Source of the DNA: Nesterenkonia haasae
GTDB lineage: Bacteria > Actinomycetota > Actinomycetes > Actinomycetales > Micrococcaceae
Reading direction: 5' to 3'
Length of the DNA: 64,000 bases
NCBI RefSeq assembly: GCF_010119385.1
Contig: NZ_VFIE01000023.1
Location: forward strand, 62,001 to 126,000
The notes beneath the pieces are model-generated. The model was not told the origin of the DNA, made no database searches, and was given only the letters and a program-made list of their open reading frames with translations. Positions within the stretch are counted from its first letter, which is position 1. Every line of letters starts with the position of its first letter. Of this stretch, positions 1-8,217 are shown piece by piece. The position numbers were made by a program, and so were the translations under genes.

Positions 1-2535
1 CATGGATGCGAGCATCGGCGATTCATCCACATCGAGCTGCTGTTGAACCTGATCAAGCAGGAAACGCCCGACCGAATAGGCGGACTCCTTGTCCTCCCGA
101 AGTGCGTAGAGGCGCTCGACAACTACGAGCCCCGCATCTCCAAGGGCCGCCTTTCCCCACCCTTCGGCAATCGCACGCCACAGATCGACCTGCTTCTCGT
201 CGAGGTCGTCACGGCCAAGGATCGCGTCCCAGAGCTGAACCCCAAGGTCCGGGCGTCGCTCAGCAGCCTGCTGCACTATTCCGAGTGCATCTCGCCATTC
301 GGGTTGATCGAAGTGACGTTCGGAGTAGTCGTGGGACAACAGGGCCTCGAGTGCAGCGTCCACGTTCTGAGCGAGCGTCTGAATGAATTCCTCGATATCT
401 ATTGGTGGCTTTCCGCCCCAGGTTCCGCTCGTCATCCACGTGTCGAAGTCAGGGTGCTCTCGGACTTCAAAACTGGGGTTCTCAGACTGGACCGCGTCGA
501 ACGTGATTCGTGCCTCAGCCCAGTCAGGATCGGCCTGCTTCAGCCATGCCAGCAGGTTGTACTTCAAGTACGCTATGTGTCCATCACGATCGGGAATCTC
601 TTCGAAGTAGTCGGGTCCGATAGCGGCCGCGTCCAGGACTCGCCGCTTGAGCGATGGCGACGCGGTGCTGGTTGCGGAGGCGAGTAACTGATACGTCTCA
701 TGCTTCAAATTGTCGGCATAGAGCCCGGCGCGACCGAGGAGCCACGAGAGCTTTTCGTCCGCACTTCGTGCCGGATCGTTAGCCACCAGATGCAGCGCGA
801 GGCGTTGCGTGAGCGCTCGGTCGAGACTCCACCAGCGCTCGGGAAGTCCCGGCCATACGTGCAGCGCCTTGATCCCGTAATCTCTGAGACCGTCGATGAC
901 CGCATCGAACGGCTCGCGGAATTCATCCTGGGCGTGTGCCTCGATCGCGAACCGTTGATGCGCGAGCAGGTCCCATTCTCGCTCGCCGTGATACGCGTCA
1001 AACAGGTCGTATGCCGCCATTATGACGTCCTCCAGGAGTCCGCCAAGAGAACGATCTCCAGGGTCGGATGCCTGCACCACGAGTCGAACCTGCTGGGTCA
1101 GCGCGTAGTCCTCCGCGTGCCAGGTGACCTTCGCATTGGGATGGGTCGTGCGCACGGCGGACTCCTCGACGAACCAGCGTCGTTCCAGCTTTAGAAAAGG
1201 CCGCAACGCCGTCCGCAGCACCGCCATGCTGAGTGGCGTCGAATTGTCCAGGAACGGCATGAGGAGGTCGGTTTCGAGCGGTGCCGACTGTCCATAGATC
1301 GAGGTGGCGAGGAACGCCTGCCACCGCTTTCCTGCAGACGTATCCTGCTCACTTAAAGCGTTGGCGAACCAGGTGGCAGTCCGGTAGAGCGAAGTGGTCA
1401 TGGACTGACCGAGTCGTTGCGCGGTCTGGAGCGCTGCAGCGTTCAGAGTCGCCGACCCGATGAAGGTCTTTGCGAACCAGTTGCCTAGGATTGCCGTCGC
1501 TTCTGAAACATTCGATGGCGAGAACAGGGCTTTGAACTCGGGGAATTCCTCCAACCAGGTCAGCCACTCGAGTTTGTCATCGTCGGGAAGCGACCCAGTC
1601 GCAGCCGCAAAGTCGCGGGCGCCGTCGGTAGTCCGGAGACGAGCATGGAGATAGTCGCGGTCGGGCCATGGCAAAGCGGTTCCGCCGCCAACAATCACCC
1701 GTAAGCGCGACTGGTGGTCGGTCTGTCCCATTTTGGCGCGATCGCCCCACTCGCTGAGTGCCGCCAAAAGGGCTCGATGATCGCGCCCGAAGACCGGGTA
1801 GGCGATTGGTCGGATCCCCAGGTATCCCCACTTGCTGTTCAACGGGTCGGTCGTGAACGCGAACCGTTTAGGGGCCGAGACCTTGCCGCTCGAGGGCAGC
1901 CCGAGCGCGAGGTATCGCATGATCGCGTCATCGTGGCTGTAGCCGATGAACACCACGGTGAATCGATCGAACATTGGGAGGAGAAACCGTGCGGCCCACG
2001 CGTCGGTGATGTATGCGCGACCGAAATCGCGGTCGGTGAGGATCATCTCCTCCTTCGGGCGACGTACTGAACCGTGCAGGTGTACGAGCCCAGTGAAGTC
2101 ACGACCGAGTGGCAACGCCGGGGCGTACCAGGTGTTCGGGATCGGGATCGACCCGCTGCTTGCAGCAGAGGCGAGATGATCGTCGTAGTTGGTCGTCACC
2201 ACACGAAACGTTCCCCCGATTCCCGCGAGGTCTACGATCGCACCGTGGAGCGGATTGAATTTCGACTTCGGATTGGAAATCAGGGTATGTGCGTGGTGGT
2301 GCGCGTCAAACCCCTGTGGTAACGACTCCAATTGCCCAATAAAGAAGTCCAGTCCGCCGCGCTTCGAGAATGGGTGCGACGCCTGTCGCGCGAGCTTCTT
2401 CGCGAGGCTGTCGAATAAGGGCAGGTTCGAAGGCTTGCCCAGCGAAGCGCCTGCACCGACGAAGAACACGAGTTCACCGCGCTCGTGAGCGTCGAGGATT
2501 TCATCGGGAAGCTCCACATCCCCGGTAACCCACAT
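1..2535 (-). CDS. SIR2-family protein, probable anti-phage NADase (partial, C-terminus off left edge)
   Basis: An unbroken minus-strand reading frame of 845 codons runs from an ATG at 2535 to base 1 without a stop, so the protein is longer than 845 residues and its C-terminus lies outside the window. The N-terminus carries a SIR2-type NAD-binding fold: FFVGAGAS at residues 24-31, VTTNYDDHL at about 113-121, LHGS at 153-156 and GYSHDD at 198-203. Asn116 and His154 sit where defence sirtuins such as ThsA and DSR2 have their NADase residues. The remaining ~600 residues are helical-looking, with no domain I can name surely; a DUF4020-type region is possible. The frame stays open upstream to 2698 but has no earlier ATG or GTG. 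Family knowledge suggests NAD depletion on phage infection (abortive infection). The role here is inferred; the SIR2 fold is clear. Confidence 0.85.
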   Translation of the reverse strand, partial: MWVTGDVELPDEILDAHERGELVFFVGAGASLGKPSNLPLFDSLAKKLARQASHPFSKRGGLDFFIGQLESLPQGFDAHHHAHTLISNPKSKFNPLHGAIVDLAGIGGTFRVVTTNYDDHLASAASSGSIPIPNTWYAPALPLGRDFTGLVHLHGSVRRPKEEMILTDRDFGRAYITDAWAARFLLPMFDRFTVVFIGYSHDDAIMRYLALGLPSSGKVSAPKRFAFTTDPLNSKWGYLGIRPIAYPVFGRDHRALLAALSEWGDRAKMGQTDHQSRLRVIVGGGTALPWPDRDYLHARLRTTDGARDFAAATGSLPDDDKLEWLTWLEEFPEFKALFSPSNVSEATAILGNWFAKTFIGSATLNAAALQTAQRLGQSMTTSLYRTATWFANALSEQDTSAGKRWQAFLATSIYGQSAPLETDLLMPFLDNSTPLSMAVLRTALRPFLKLERRWFVEESAVRTTHPNAKVTWHAEDYALTQQVRLVVQASDPGDRSLGGLLEDVIMAAYDLFDAYHGEREWDLLAHQRFAIEAHAQDEFREPFDAVIDGLRDYGIKALHVWPGLPERWWSLDRALTQRLALHLVANDPARSADEKLSWLLGRAGLYADNLKHETYQLLASATSTASPSLKRRVLDAAAIGPDYFEEIPDRDGHIAYLKYNLLAWLKQADPDWAEARITFDAVQSENPSFEVREHPDFDTWMTSGTWGGKPPIDIEEFIQTLAQNVDAALEALLSHDYSERHFDQPEWRDALGIVQQAAERRPDLGVQLWDAILGRDDLDEKQVDLWRAIAEGWGKAALGDAGLVVVERLYALREDKESAYSVGRFLLDQVQQQLDVDESPMLASM

Positions 2536-3217
2536 CAGTCCACGACCCCAATAGCGCCACTCAGTTCGTTCACCTACGTGCCCCCGTCCGCGCCTCTCCG
2601 TGACGCCTGCGCACCAATGTCTTGCGGAGACCAAGATCCAGTATAAGACAGCACCCAAATGGCGAGAATCCCTGCCAAACGCTTTCGACGGCCCGCAGCC
2701 TTATCGACACGCTTGACGCCCTTGAAGGCTAAATCGCACTGGCTGCACTTGAGATCGGTGCTCTTGGATTCCCACACATGTGGCGCTACCCGAGATAACG
2801 AGAAAAGCCGTCACGACATGTCTGGTGACGGTTCGGTTGGCTTCCCCACTGTCAGGAAGTGAGTAAGGGTAGTCCTGGTCCGAGCACCTCGTCTGCGGAG
2901 TCCAAGGCCTCTGCGTCGAGCTGATGGTTCTGGGATAACGAAATACATGTCCATGGAAACCTGGGTATCACGACGTCCTCCTTATAACAGTGGCTGCACA
3001 AGAGCCGTGCACGCATCCAGGGATTCGTCGTTGTGCAGAACATTGCAGAGCTGGCCAAGCAACCGAAGATGTTGAATAGCCCCGAGAACCCGAGCAAGCA
3101 CGCAAGGTGCTGCTACGCACAACCTACCTGTGGCTGGCGAATCCAAAGATCGGGTGGGACCCAGGTCATCGTAAGTCGGTCGTGAACCCGCGCCGGCCAG
3201 GTGCGGCCTGACGGTCA
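2536..3217. other. Non-coding or degraded stretch
   Basis: About 680 bases between the SIR2 gene and the dehydrogenase remnant contain no convincing gene. One minus-strand frame at 2574-2777 (67 codons, with a CSQC pair and a hydrophobic stretch) is open, but it has no visible ribosome binding site and I do not recognise it. The stretch 3000-3130 reads like decayed coding sequence on the plus strand without a recognisable family. I see no tRNA or clear terminator. Confidence 0.5.
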
Positions 3218-3673
3218 GTGGACACTCGGAAACACGGTCTACAAGATGGCCGGCAATCCGTGCCCCTGCGGTTTCTCGACGTCGTGGCAGGAGACCTCGT
3301 GAGCGAGGGGGTGACCTTGCTGCGCGAAGGTGGCAGGTGGGTGATCGCCGGTGCGCTCGGTGGGCACACTGTAGGTTTCGACGTGCGTCGGCTCTATCTC
3401 CACAATGCCCAAATTATTGGCTCCAGCATGCACACCCCGTCCCACTTTGGACTGCTGATGGACATCGCTCGACAGGCACAGGTCCGTCCAGTCATCGCGA
3501 AAGCCTACCCGCTTCATGAGGCCTCCCAAGCGCAGGAAAAACTCGGCCGACGTCGCCATGTGGGCAAGATCGTCCTGCATCCTCAGCCGCTCGACCCCGA
3601 GGAGACCGTAGCGCCCGAGCGTGACCTGGGCTCCGTCGCTGGAGGCAACATCACGCGGCACGGGGGTAACTAG
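3218..3673 (+). pseudogene. C-terminal remnant of a zinc-type alcohol dehydrogenase / quinone oxidoreductase (MDR)
   Basis: From about residue 20 on, the frame matches the C-terminal third of medium-chain dehydrogenases: a VVAGDLVSEGVTLLREGG segment, then RWVIAGALGG, LYLHNAQIIGSSMHTPSHF, and a GKIVLHP ending. A whole MDR enzyme is about 320-350 residues and starts with a GroES-like domain and a GxGxxG nucleotide-binding motif. Both are absent here and not found in the preceding 600 bases. The gene therefore lost about two thirds of its length at the 5' side, and any translated product would be non-catalytic. It ends just before the methyltransferase start. Confidence 0.7.
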
Positions 3674-3683
3674 ACTCGAGCGC

Positions 3684-4454
3684 GTGACGAAGAGCGGATA
3701 CGACGAGCCACGTGTTGCCCAGGTCTATGACGCCGAGAACAGCGGGCGCTGGGACTTCGACTTCTACCTCGCTCTTGCCGAGGAGCTGAGTGAGGGGGTT
3801 GACGACTTCGCGGTCCTCGACATCGGTTGTGGCACCGGGGCGCTCGGTGTCGAACTCGCCCAGGCCGGATATCAGGTGACCGGGGTCGACCCGGCTGAAG
3901 CGATGCTTGTGACCGCCCGCACACGGCCGGGAGGTCACCTGGCAACCTGGATCCACGGGTACGCCAACGATGTTCCCGATGCCATCGCCGACCTGGTGAT
4001 CATGACCGGGCACGTTGCCCAGTACTTCATCACCGATGACGCGTGGGATGAGGTTCTACAGCACGCTCACCGGGCACTTCGACCCGGCGGCCGGATCGCT
4101 TTCGAGAGCCGCAACCCGGGCAACCGCGCCTGGGAGCGCTGGACTCGCGACAACACCTTTGGCACATACCCCCACCCCGACGGTGGTGAGTTCACCAGCT
4201 GGGTCGAGTCGCTTCAGGTCAACGAAGAGGCACCTGAAGGTGTCATCGAGACACACCGTGGCATCACTGTGTACCCGGACGGCACGCGCTCCGGCGACGA
4301 GACCTCCGAGACGCTCATCTTCCGCCCAATGGATCGCCTGACCAGCAGCCTTGACACCGCCGGCTTCACGATCGAGCACTCTTACGGCGACTGGTCACGC
4401 GGTCCTGTCACTGAGGCTAGTGTCGAGCACATCCTCATCGCCCGCCGCGACTAG
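3684..4454 (+). CDS. Class I SAM-dependent methyltransferase
   Basis: The protein of about 256 residues has methyltransferase motif I VLDIGCGTGALGVELAQ, followed by the acidic motif II VTGVDPAEAM, then FESRNPG. This is the layout of small-molecule methyltransferases of the UbiE/Methyltransf_25 group. The substrate cannot be told. I chose GTG at 3684 (VTKSGYDEPRVAQVYD...). The frame is open back to 3621, but those codons overlap the dehydrogenase remnant and do not look like family sequence. No strong Shine-Dalgarno is visible. It stands alone, between a decayed gene and the first copy of a ~90-bp repeat. Confidence 0.82.
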   Translation: MTKSGYDEPRVAQVYDAENSGRWDFDFYLALAEELSEGVDDFAVLDIGCGTGALGVELAQAGYQVTGVDPAEAMLVTARTRPGGHLATWIHGYANDVPDAIADLVIMTGHVAQYFITDDAWDEVLQHAHRALRPGGRIAFESRNPGNRAWERWTRDNTFGTYPHPDGGEFTSWVESLQVNEEAPEGVIETHRGITVYPDGTRSGDETSETLIFRPMDRLTSSLDTAGFTIEHSYGDWSRGPVTEASVEHILIARRD

Positions 4455-4524
4455 CCTAAGGGGACAACTCAAACCTCAGCCCGGCTGCGTGCAGATTGAG
4501 ACTGAGGATGGCCGAACGTGCCCC

Positions 4525-4611
4525 ATTCGGAACAGGTTTTGACTACGGGATCGTCGGCGTGTCGACGGCCGAACCGCAGGCACGGCTGCGTGGTCAAAAG
4601 CGACCGTTATT
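4525..4611. repeat. ~90-bp dispersed repeat, copy A
   Basis: This stretch is repeated in the same orientation at 8218-8306 with roughly 75-80% identity by eye. Shared blocks are TTCGGAACAGGTT, TGACTACGG, GTCGGCGTGTCG, GCGTGGTCAAAA and CGACCGTT. Each copy is bounded by an imperfect inverted pair (GTTTTGACTAC at the left, and GTGGTCAAAAG, the complement of CTTTTGACCAC, at the right). It could be a mobile-element end or a recombination site. Copy A lies between the methyltransferase and the 3' end of a GNAT gene. Confidence 0.7.
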
Positions 4612-4618
4612 GATTACT

Positions 4619-5194
4619 TCACACCCCGAAAGCGGTCGCGTACTTAATTTCACCGGATGGCGTGTCTTGGTTGGGATCAAGGGCCAGGGCGAGGAAAGAA
4701 TCATCAGGGACTTCGAAAGGTGCAGTAACCCCAAACCCCGAGGCCGCCGTGAAGCCGAATCGTGGATAGAAGTCGGCATGTCCCAGAACCACAACTAAGT
4801 TCTCTCCGCGCTGCTTGGCCGCGTCGAGACCCGCTCGAATTGCTGCACTTCCAGCGCCGGTGCCCTGGTAGCCCGGTAAGACAGCACAGGGGGCCAAAGC
4901 TAGCGCAGCTTCTCCGCCGACACTGCAGCGGGTAAGGAGAGCATGACCGACCACAGCGCCGCTGGCATCAGTGGCAACAATTGAGAGCCCATCGACCCAC
5001 GCCTGTGGGTCCGACCGAAGGGCCTCAACTAGGTCCGCTTCGTCTTCACCAGGAAACGCTGCAACGTTGACTGCCCGAATCTCTGCAATATCTCCATGCT
5101 GCTCCGGACGAGTAATCCAAGTGAACAATTCAATGACCTCTTCGGGAAAAACGGAACACGACGTTTCGTACGGTGACATTATACGACGACTCAT
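4619..5194 (-). CDS. GNAT family N-acetyltransferase
   Basis: The product is a GNAT acyl-CoA transferase of the YhbS-like type, about 170-190 residues long. The acetyl-CoA loop is visible as VLPGYQGTGAGSAAIRAGL, followed by the beta5-alpha4 region NLVVVLGHADFYPRFGF, with the usual YxRFGF signature. The substrate is unknown. The longest frame starts at ATG 5194, but a perfect TATAAT lies on the minus strand at 5183-5178, inside the first codons. A GAAGAGG box sits 8 bases before an in-frame TTG at 5128, and the domain begins right after it (FTWITRPEQHGDIAEIR). The true start may therefore be the TTG at 5128. Repeat copy A follows the stop codon directly. Confidence 0.8.
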   Translation of the reverse strand: MSRRIMSPYETSCSVFPEEVIELFTWITRPEQHGDIAEIRAVNVAAFPGEDEADLVEALRSDPQAWVDGLSIVATDASGAVVGHALLTRCSVGGEAALALAPCAVLPGYQGTGAGSAAIRAGLDAAKQRGENLVVVLGHADFYPRFGFTAASGFGVTAPFEVPDDSFLALALDPNQDTPSGEIKYATAFGV

Positions 5195-5261
5195 TGAGCC
5201 CGATTAATGACTACTGTCAGAAATTACCGATCCTGAGACTCCGCGGTGATATATGTGATCT

Positions 5262-5769
5262 ATGATCCGAAGCGCCCGACCCCGTGACCTCAACGATTTA
5301 CGGGAGATTGAACGAGCTGCTGGCTTGGCATTCTACGACCTTGGTATGGACAGCATCGCGGAAGACGAACCACCAACACTTGAAGAACTTGCAGTGTTTC
5401 AAGAAGCTGAACGGGCATGGGTAGCGGTTGATGAAGATGACCGGCCAACGGCGTATCTACTGTTAGACACCGTGGATGGCAATGCGCACATTGAACAGGT
5501 CACAGTGCATCCCGACCACGCCCGGCAGGGAATAGTGAAGAGCGCTTATAGAATCCGCCGCCGACTGGGCGCGGGGCCACAACCAGAACGGACTAACCCT
5601 GACTAGCTTCGCGGACGTCCCATGGAACGCGCCGTACTACGAAAGAATTGGATTCAAAGTGCTTGAAGAGCACCAACTGACAAAGGGATTGCGTGCAATC
5701 CGGGAGCACGAGTCCGCCCTTGGGTTAGACCGGTGGCCCCGCATAGTGATGCGCCGGGACATCACCTGA
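5262..5769 (+). pseudogene. GNAT acetyltransferase broken by a single-base frameshift
   Basis: The first frame (MIRSARPRDLNDLREIERAAG...) is a good GNAT N-terminal half up to VTVHPDHARQGI near 5533, then goes off-family and stops at 5606. The neighbouring frame continues the domain as ALIESAADWARGHNQ, then LTSFADVPWNAPYYERIGF, and ends at TGA 5767-5769. Removing one base, most simply the T at 5536, restores a continuous frame of about 169 residues, a normal GNAT length. The lesion lies in the acetyl-CoA-binding loop, so the shortened product should be inactive unless the base is a sequencing error. Confidence 0.82.
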
Positions 5770-5915
5770 ACGTAAGGCATCAGCCCCCACAACGCCCCCA
5801 TTCAACGGAGCTCAGGCCCTCTGCACACCATCAGTCAATCCAGCCACCCCTGAACTCCAGAAGGAACTCAGCAGGCTCTCTGCCCGCAGCCGCGAGGAGC
5901 CTAGCTGGTGTCGTC

Positions 5916-6050
5916 GAAGGAAGAACGGCCATGAACTCGACCGCTGGATCACCCCGCCGCTGCGACCGGCCACCGCACAGCGAGAACATTCCCGACCCAC
6001 CTGCCCATAGGCCCGCAGAGACCGGTCAAAGTATCCAGAAGCCCCGGTGC
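5916..6050 (-). pseudogene. Displaced 3' fragment of a mutM (fpg) gene
   Basis: About 135 bases match the end of the intact mutM gene at 8760-8895, in the same orientation, at roughly 80-85% identity by eye. Read on the minus strand the fragment gives ASGYFDRSLRAYGQVGRE, then CSRCAVAGRSGGVIQR, the helix and zinc-finger start of Fpg, before a one-base shift destroys the frame. The two final zinc-finger cysteines are lost. The divergence is too high for a recent local duplication, so it probably came from another strain's mutM, either by recombination or as the trace of an element that integrates at the 3' end of mutM. Confidence 0.75.
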
Positions 6051-6317
6051 CTAGCAGGTGAGATCTATGTGTATCCCTACTGCGGCAGCCACCTCGACCA
6101 GCCAGTCCCGGTCGCGTTGCAGCAGCGTGAAATGGCGCCGCGGCGGCCATCCTTGCTGGGCTTTCAGCGATTGGCCGCTCGTGGTTCCGAAAAAGCAATA
6201 TGAAGCTGCTTGATTGAAATTTTTACACATGTACACCACACCGTCGGCGCCATGTTTCCACGCGGCCTCTGCCCACTTCACGGTGTGCTGAGGGCGCTGT
6301 TCATTGGAACAGCACAC
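6051..6317 (-). pseudogene. Possible remnant of a RES-domain protein
   Basis: The minus-strand frame reads TVKWAEAAWKHGADGVVYM, then CKNFNQAASYCFFG, followed by a basic and hydrophobic tail. This resembles the C-terminal part of RES-domain NAD-degrading toxins, where a WA..a....G.dGi.y segment precedes a final FG. The frame is preceded directly by a stop codon. The neighbouring frame upstream (MGGYPALSDLHTVERT...) looks like the missing preceding part, which suggests a frameshift. The assignment is tentative: the motif is short, no partner antitoxin is visible, and it directly abuts the mutM fragment. Confidence 0.3.
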
Positions 6318-6493
6318 CTACCCCAGGTGTTGCTCTGCCGGTGCTGCTGCGGAGTCCTTTCCACCGTGTGGAGGTCACTCAATGCCGGATAGCCCCCCAT
6401 CTGACTGCTACCTATTGATTTCGCCCTCCAATGGCTGCTACCGTCGTTTAGCAACATTCGATAAGTGAAGACGATTGTTGTATATAGAAAGAA

Positions 6494-7207
6494 ATGATTA
6501 TTCGTGTTGCAAACCGATCAATAGGCGCTTTATCAGGTGCAGTGCTCATTGGAATGCTAGCCCTCCCGAATGCGGTTGCTTCAGATGAAGAGCTTGAAGT
6601 AACTGAGGTGAATGATGTTGTTCAGGGCGACGGTTATGTTGTCGTATATCCTGAGACTGATGCGCCACCTGCAGCAGAAGAGGCAGATCTTATAGACGTC
6701 GGCCCTGTCGACGATGATGAAATCGTCATCATCGCCGACAGCGAAGGTAATCTTCCCCAAGGGCTGACGCCTGAAGCAATCGTTGAACAAAGCAATCAAG
6801 CGGACGACACCGCCGTCTACACAGAAAGTTACGGAGAAGCAGGTGTCGGGAATGAACCAATGTCAGCATGCAGCACCCCTGGAAATGAAACATACGTGGC
6901 CGGTGTGGGCGCGTGGGGGCCAGAATCGGATAGCGACACCGCCTTGATAGGCGATCATGGAGTAACCACTACCTATCGGTTCACCCCGCTGCCGCAAACG
7001 AATGCAATCGTTTCTGGTCAAGGGCTAGGGTTCCTGCAGGTCGGTGCCAACTTATATGAACGCCGGTGGTACCACATTGGATCGGGTTACGGTGGCGAGA
7101 CACAGATAAGGTCCGGGGTCCCATGGGGCAACGTGGCCGGTAATCCTCAGCTTCGCGCACAAAGCACGTCTTCTAGCGTTGGCCAGTGGTGCCACGGACT
7201 AAGGTAA
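6494..7207 (+). CDS. Secreted protein of unknown function
   Basis: The 237-residue protein starts with a clear signal peptide: MIIRVANRSIG, a hydrophobic core LSGAVLIGMLALP, and a likely cleavage after NAVASD. Residues 32-90 are very acidic (runs such as VDDDEIVII). The C-terminal half is rich in Gly, Ser and aromatic residues, with only two cysteines, one in SACSTPGN and one near the end (GQWCHG), which could form one disulfide. I do not recognise a family. Base composition is noticeably more AT-rich than in the flanking core genes, pointing to recent transfer. A purine-rich AGAAAG box precedes the ATG. The next gene starts 9 bases after the stop and probably forms a pair with it. Confidence 0.7.
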   Translation: MIIRVANRSIGALSGAVLIGMLALPNAVASDEELEVTEVNDVVQGDGYVVVYPETDAPPAAEEADLIDVGPVDDDEIVIIADSEGNLPQGLTPEAIVEQSNQADDTAVYTESYGEAGVGNEPMSACSTPGNETYVAGVGAWGPESDSDTALIGDHGVTTTYRFTPLPQTNAIVSGQGLGFLQVGANLYERRWYHIGSGYGGETQIRSGVPWGNVAGNPQLRAQSTSSSVGQWCHGLR

Positions 7208-7216
7208 GGCTTTAAA

Positions 7217-7483
7217 TTGGATAGGACAGCCAAGAAGTGCATATATTGGGCCGTTTTTTGCTATATTGTAGGAGCGCTGGCACTTACTCTGACTCCTCGT
7301 CTATTTGCGGGAATCTCGGGAAGGCTTCGCCCTGACGAAAATGCTTTCTTGGTCCTCGCAGAACCAATTATTCTCATCGTGCAATGGGGGCTATTCCCTA
7401 CCGGTTCCGCCCTAATCGGTGCAGCTATCGTCATTCAATGGATGCGGTCGACTCTTACTGTCAGAACAAGAACACTCAATTAA
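7217..7483 (+). CDS. Small membrane protein of unknown function
   Basis: The 88-residue product begins at a TTG 9 bases after the upstream stop, with a purine-rich AAGGTAAGG a few bases before it. It has two hydrophobic segments, roughly YWAVFCYIVGALALTLTP and VLAEPIILIVQWGLF, running on into SALIGAAIVIQW, with a basic C-terminus. I cannot name a family. Its spacing suggests co-transcription with the secreted protein upstream. A secreted protein followed by a tiny membrane protein is an arrangement seen in export, anchoring or immunity pairs, but that is only inference here. It is AT-rich like its neighbour. Confidence 0.6.
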   Translation: MDRTAKKCIYWAVFCYIVGALALTLTPRLFAGISGRLRPDENAFLVLAEPIILIVQWGLFPTGSALIGAAIVIQWMRSTLTVRTRTLN

Positions 7484-7555
7484 GAACTAAACCTCAATCC
7501 ACCGATCCGACAAAAATGGCACGAGTCGAGTAGGTTAAGTCCGCAAAGGTCACCG

Positions 7556-7593
7556 CTGAGTGGCCCCTCACGATCAAGTGCGGGGCTGCTCAG
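7556..7593. terminator. Hairpin between convergent genes
   Basis: CTGAG and GCCCC pair with GGGGC and CTCAG around a 14-base loop, between the stop of the small membrane gene and the stop of the resolvase remnant. The downstream T-run on the plus strand is short (TCCTTTG), so it would be a moderate terminator. Confidence 0.45.
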
Positions 7594-7600
7594 TCCTTTG

Positions 7601-8150
7601 TTAACGCAGTGCGCGCCAGACGCTTGACCGACTCACGCCCAGGGAATGGCTGATGTCAGTGAGGCTGACTCCCTGCGCCTGGAGGGTCCGGGCGGCGCGT
7701 AGCCGCTCTGGCGTCATTACCGTAGGTCTTCCGCCGACGCGTCCCTGGGCGCGTGCGTAGGCGAGCCCTCGGGTGGTGTTGTCCCTGATGGTGTCAACAC
7801 GCAGCCGCATGAAGACAGCGACGATGCCCAGCATCGCTCGGACCATCGGTGTACTGGTGTCGATATCGGGCTCTGTCAGGGATTTGAGGCCGATGCCCCT
7901 CTCCCCCAGGTCGTGCACGATGTGCAGCGCCATTGTCTCGCTGCCTGCCAGACGATCCAGTCCACGCACCAGAAGGGTCTCACCGGAACGTAGGTAGGTC
8001 TGGCATTCGGTCCACTGCGGCCGGTCTTTCACACGGCTGGATTCACCATGATCGGTGAAGACCTGTTCAGCTCCGGCTGCGCGCAGCGCCTCAACCTGAG
8101 TTGGTGGATTGGCCGGGGGTGCTGACTCGTGCGTAGCCGATGATCGCCAT
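7601..8150 (-). pseudogene. Serine recombinase (Tn3-type resolvase/invertase) with frameshift
   Basis: The minus strand from ATG 8150 reads MAIIGYARVSTPGQSTNS, the resolvase N-terminus with the catalytic serine in YARVS, then meets a TGA after 19 codons. One frame over, the protein continues as VEALRAAGAEQVFTDHGESS, then LLVRGLDRLAGS, and a C-terminal helix-turn-helix, GVSLTDISHSLGVSRSSVWRAL. The full product would be about 183 residues, normal for a resolvase. The net change is one extra base or two missing bases at about 8090-8095. The shorter frame from 8032 lacks the catalytic serine. A resolvase of this kind usually belongs to a transposon or integrated element, but no transposase is seen. 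Confidence 0.85.
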
Positions 8151-8176
8151 GTGCGGCTCCGTGGGTAGGTCCGGTG

Positions 8177-8209
8177 GTGTCACAAACGGTACGCGCTGCG
8201 TTGTGACAC
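8177..8209. promoter_or_regulatory. Inverted repeat upstream of the resolvase (res-like site)
   Basis: GTGTCACAA and TTGTGACAC form a perfect 9-bp inverted repeat around 15 bases, 27 bases upstream of the resolvase ATG. Resolvase-binding subsites are typically about 30-bp imperfect palindromes with TGTC-type ends placed just upstream of the resolvase gene, which fits. A further TTGTGAC is present at 8230-8236, inside repeat copy B. Confidence 0.5.
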
Positions 8210-8217
8210 TCCCCTGG

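Noticed and set aside
43-1194. Plus-strand frames of 214 and 164 codons at the left end
   Set aside because: They are antisense to the continuous SIR2 frame, which has clear motifs.
2574-2777. 67-codon minus-strand frame with CSQC and a hydrophobic stretch
   Set aside because: No ribosome-binding site and no recognisable family; kept only as a note in the intergenic entry.
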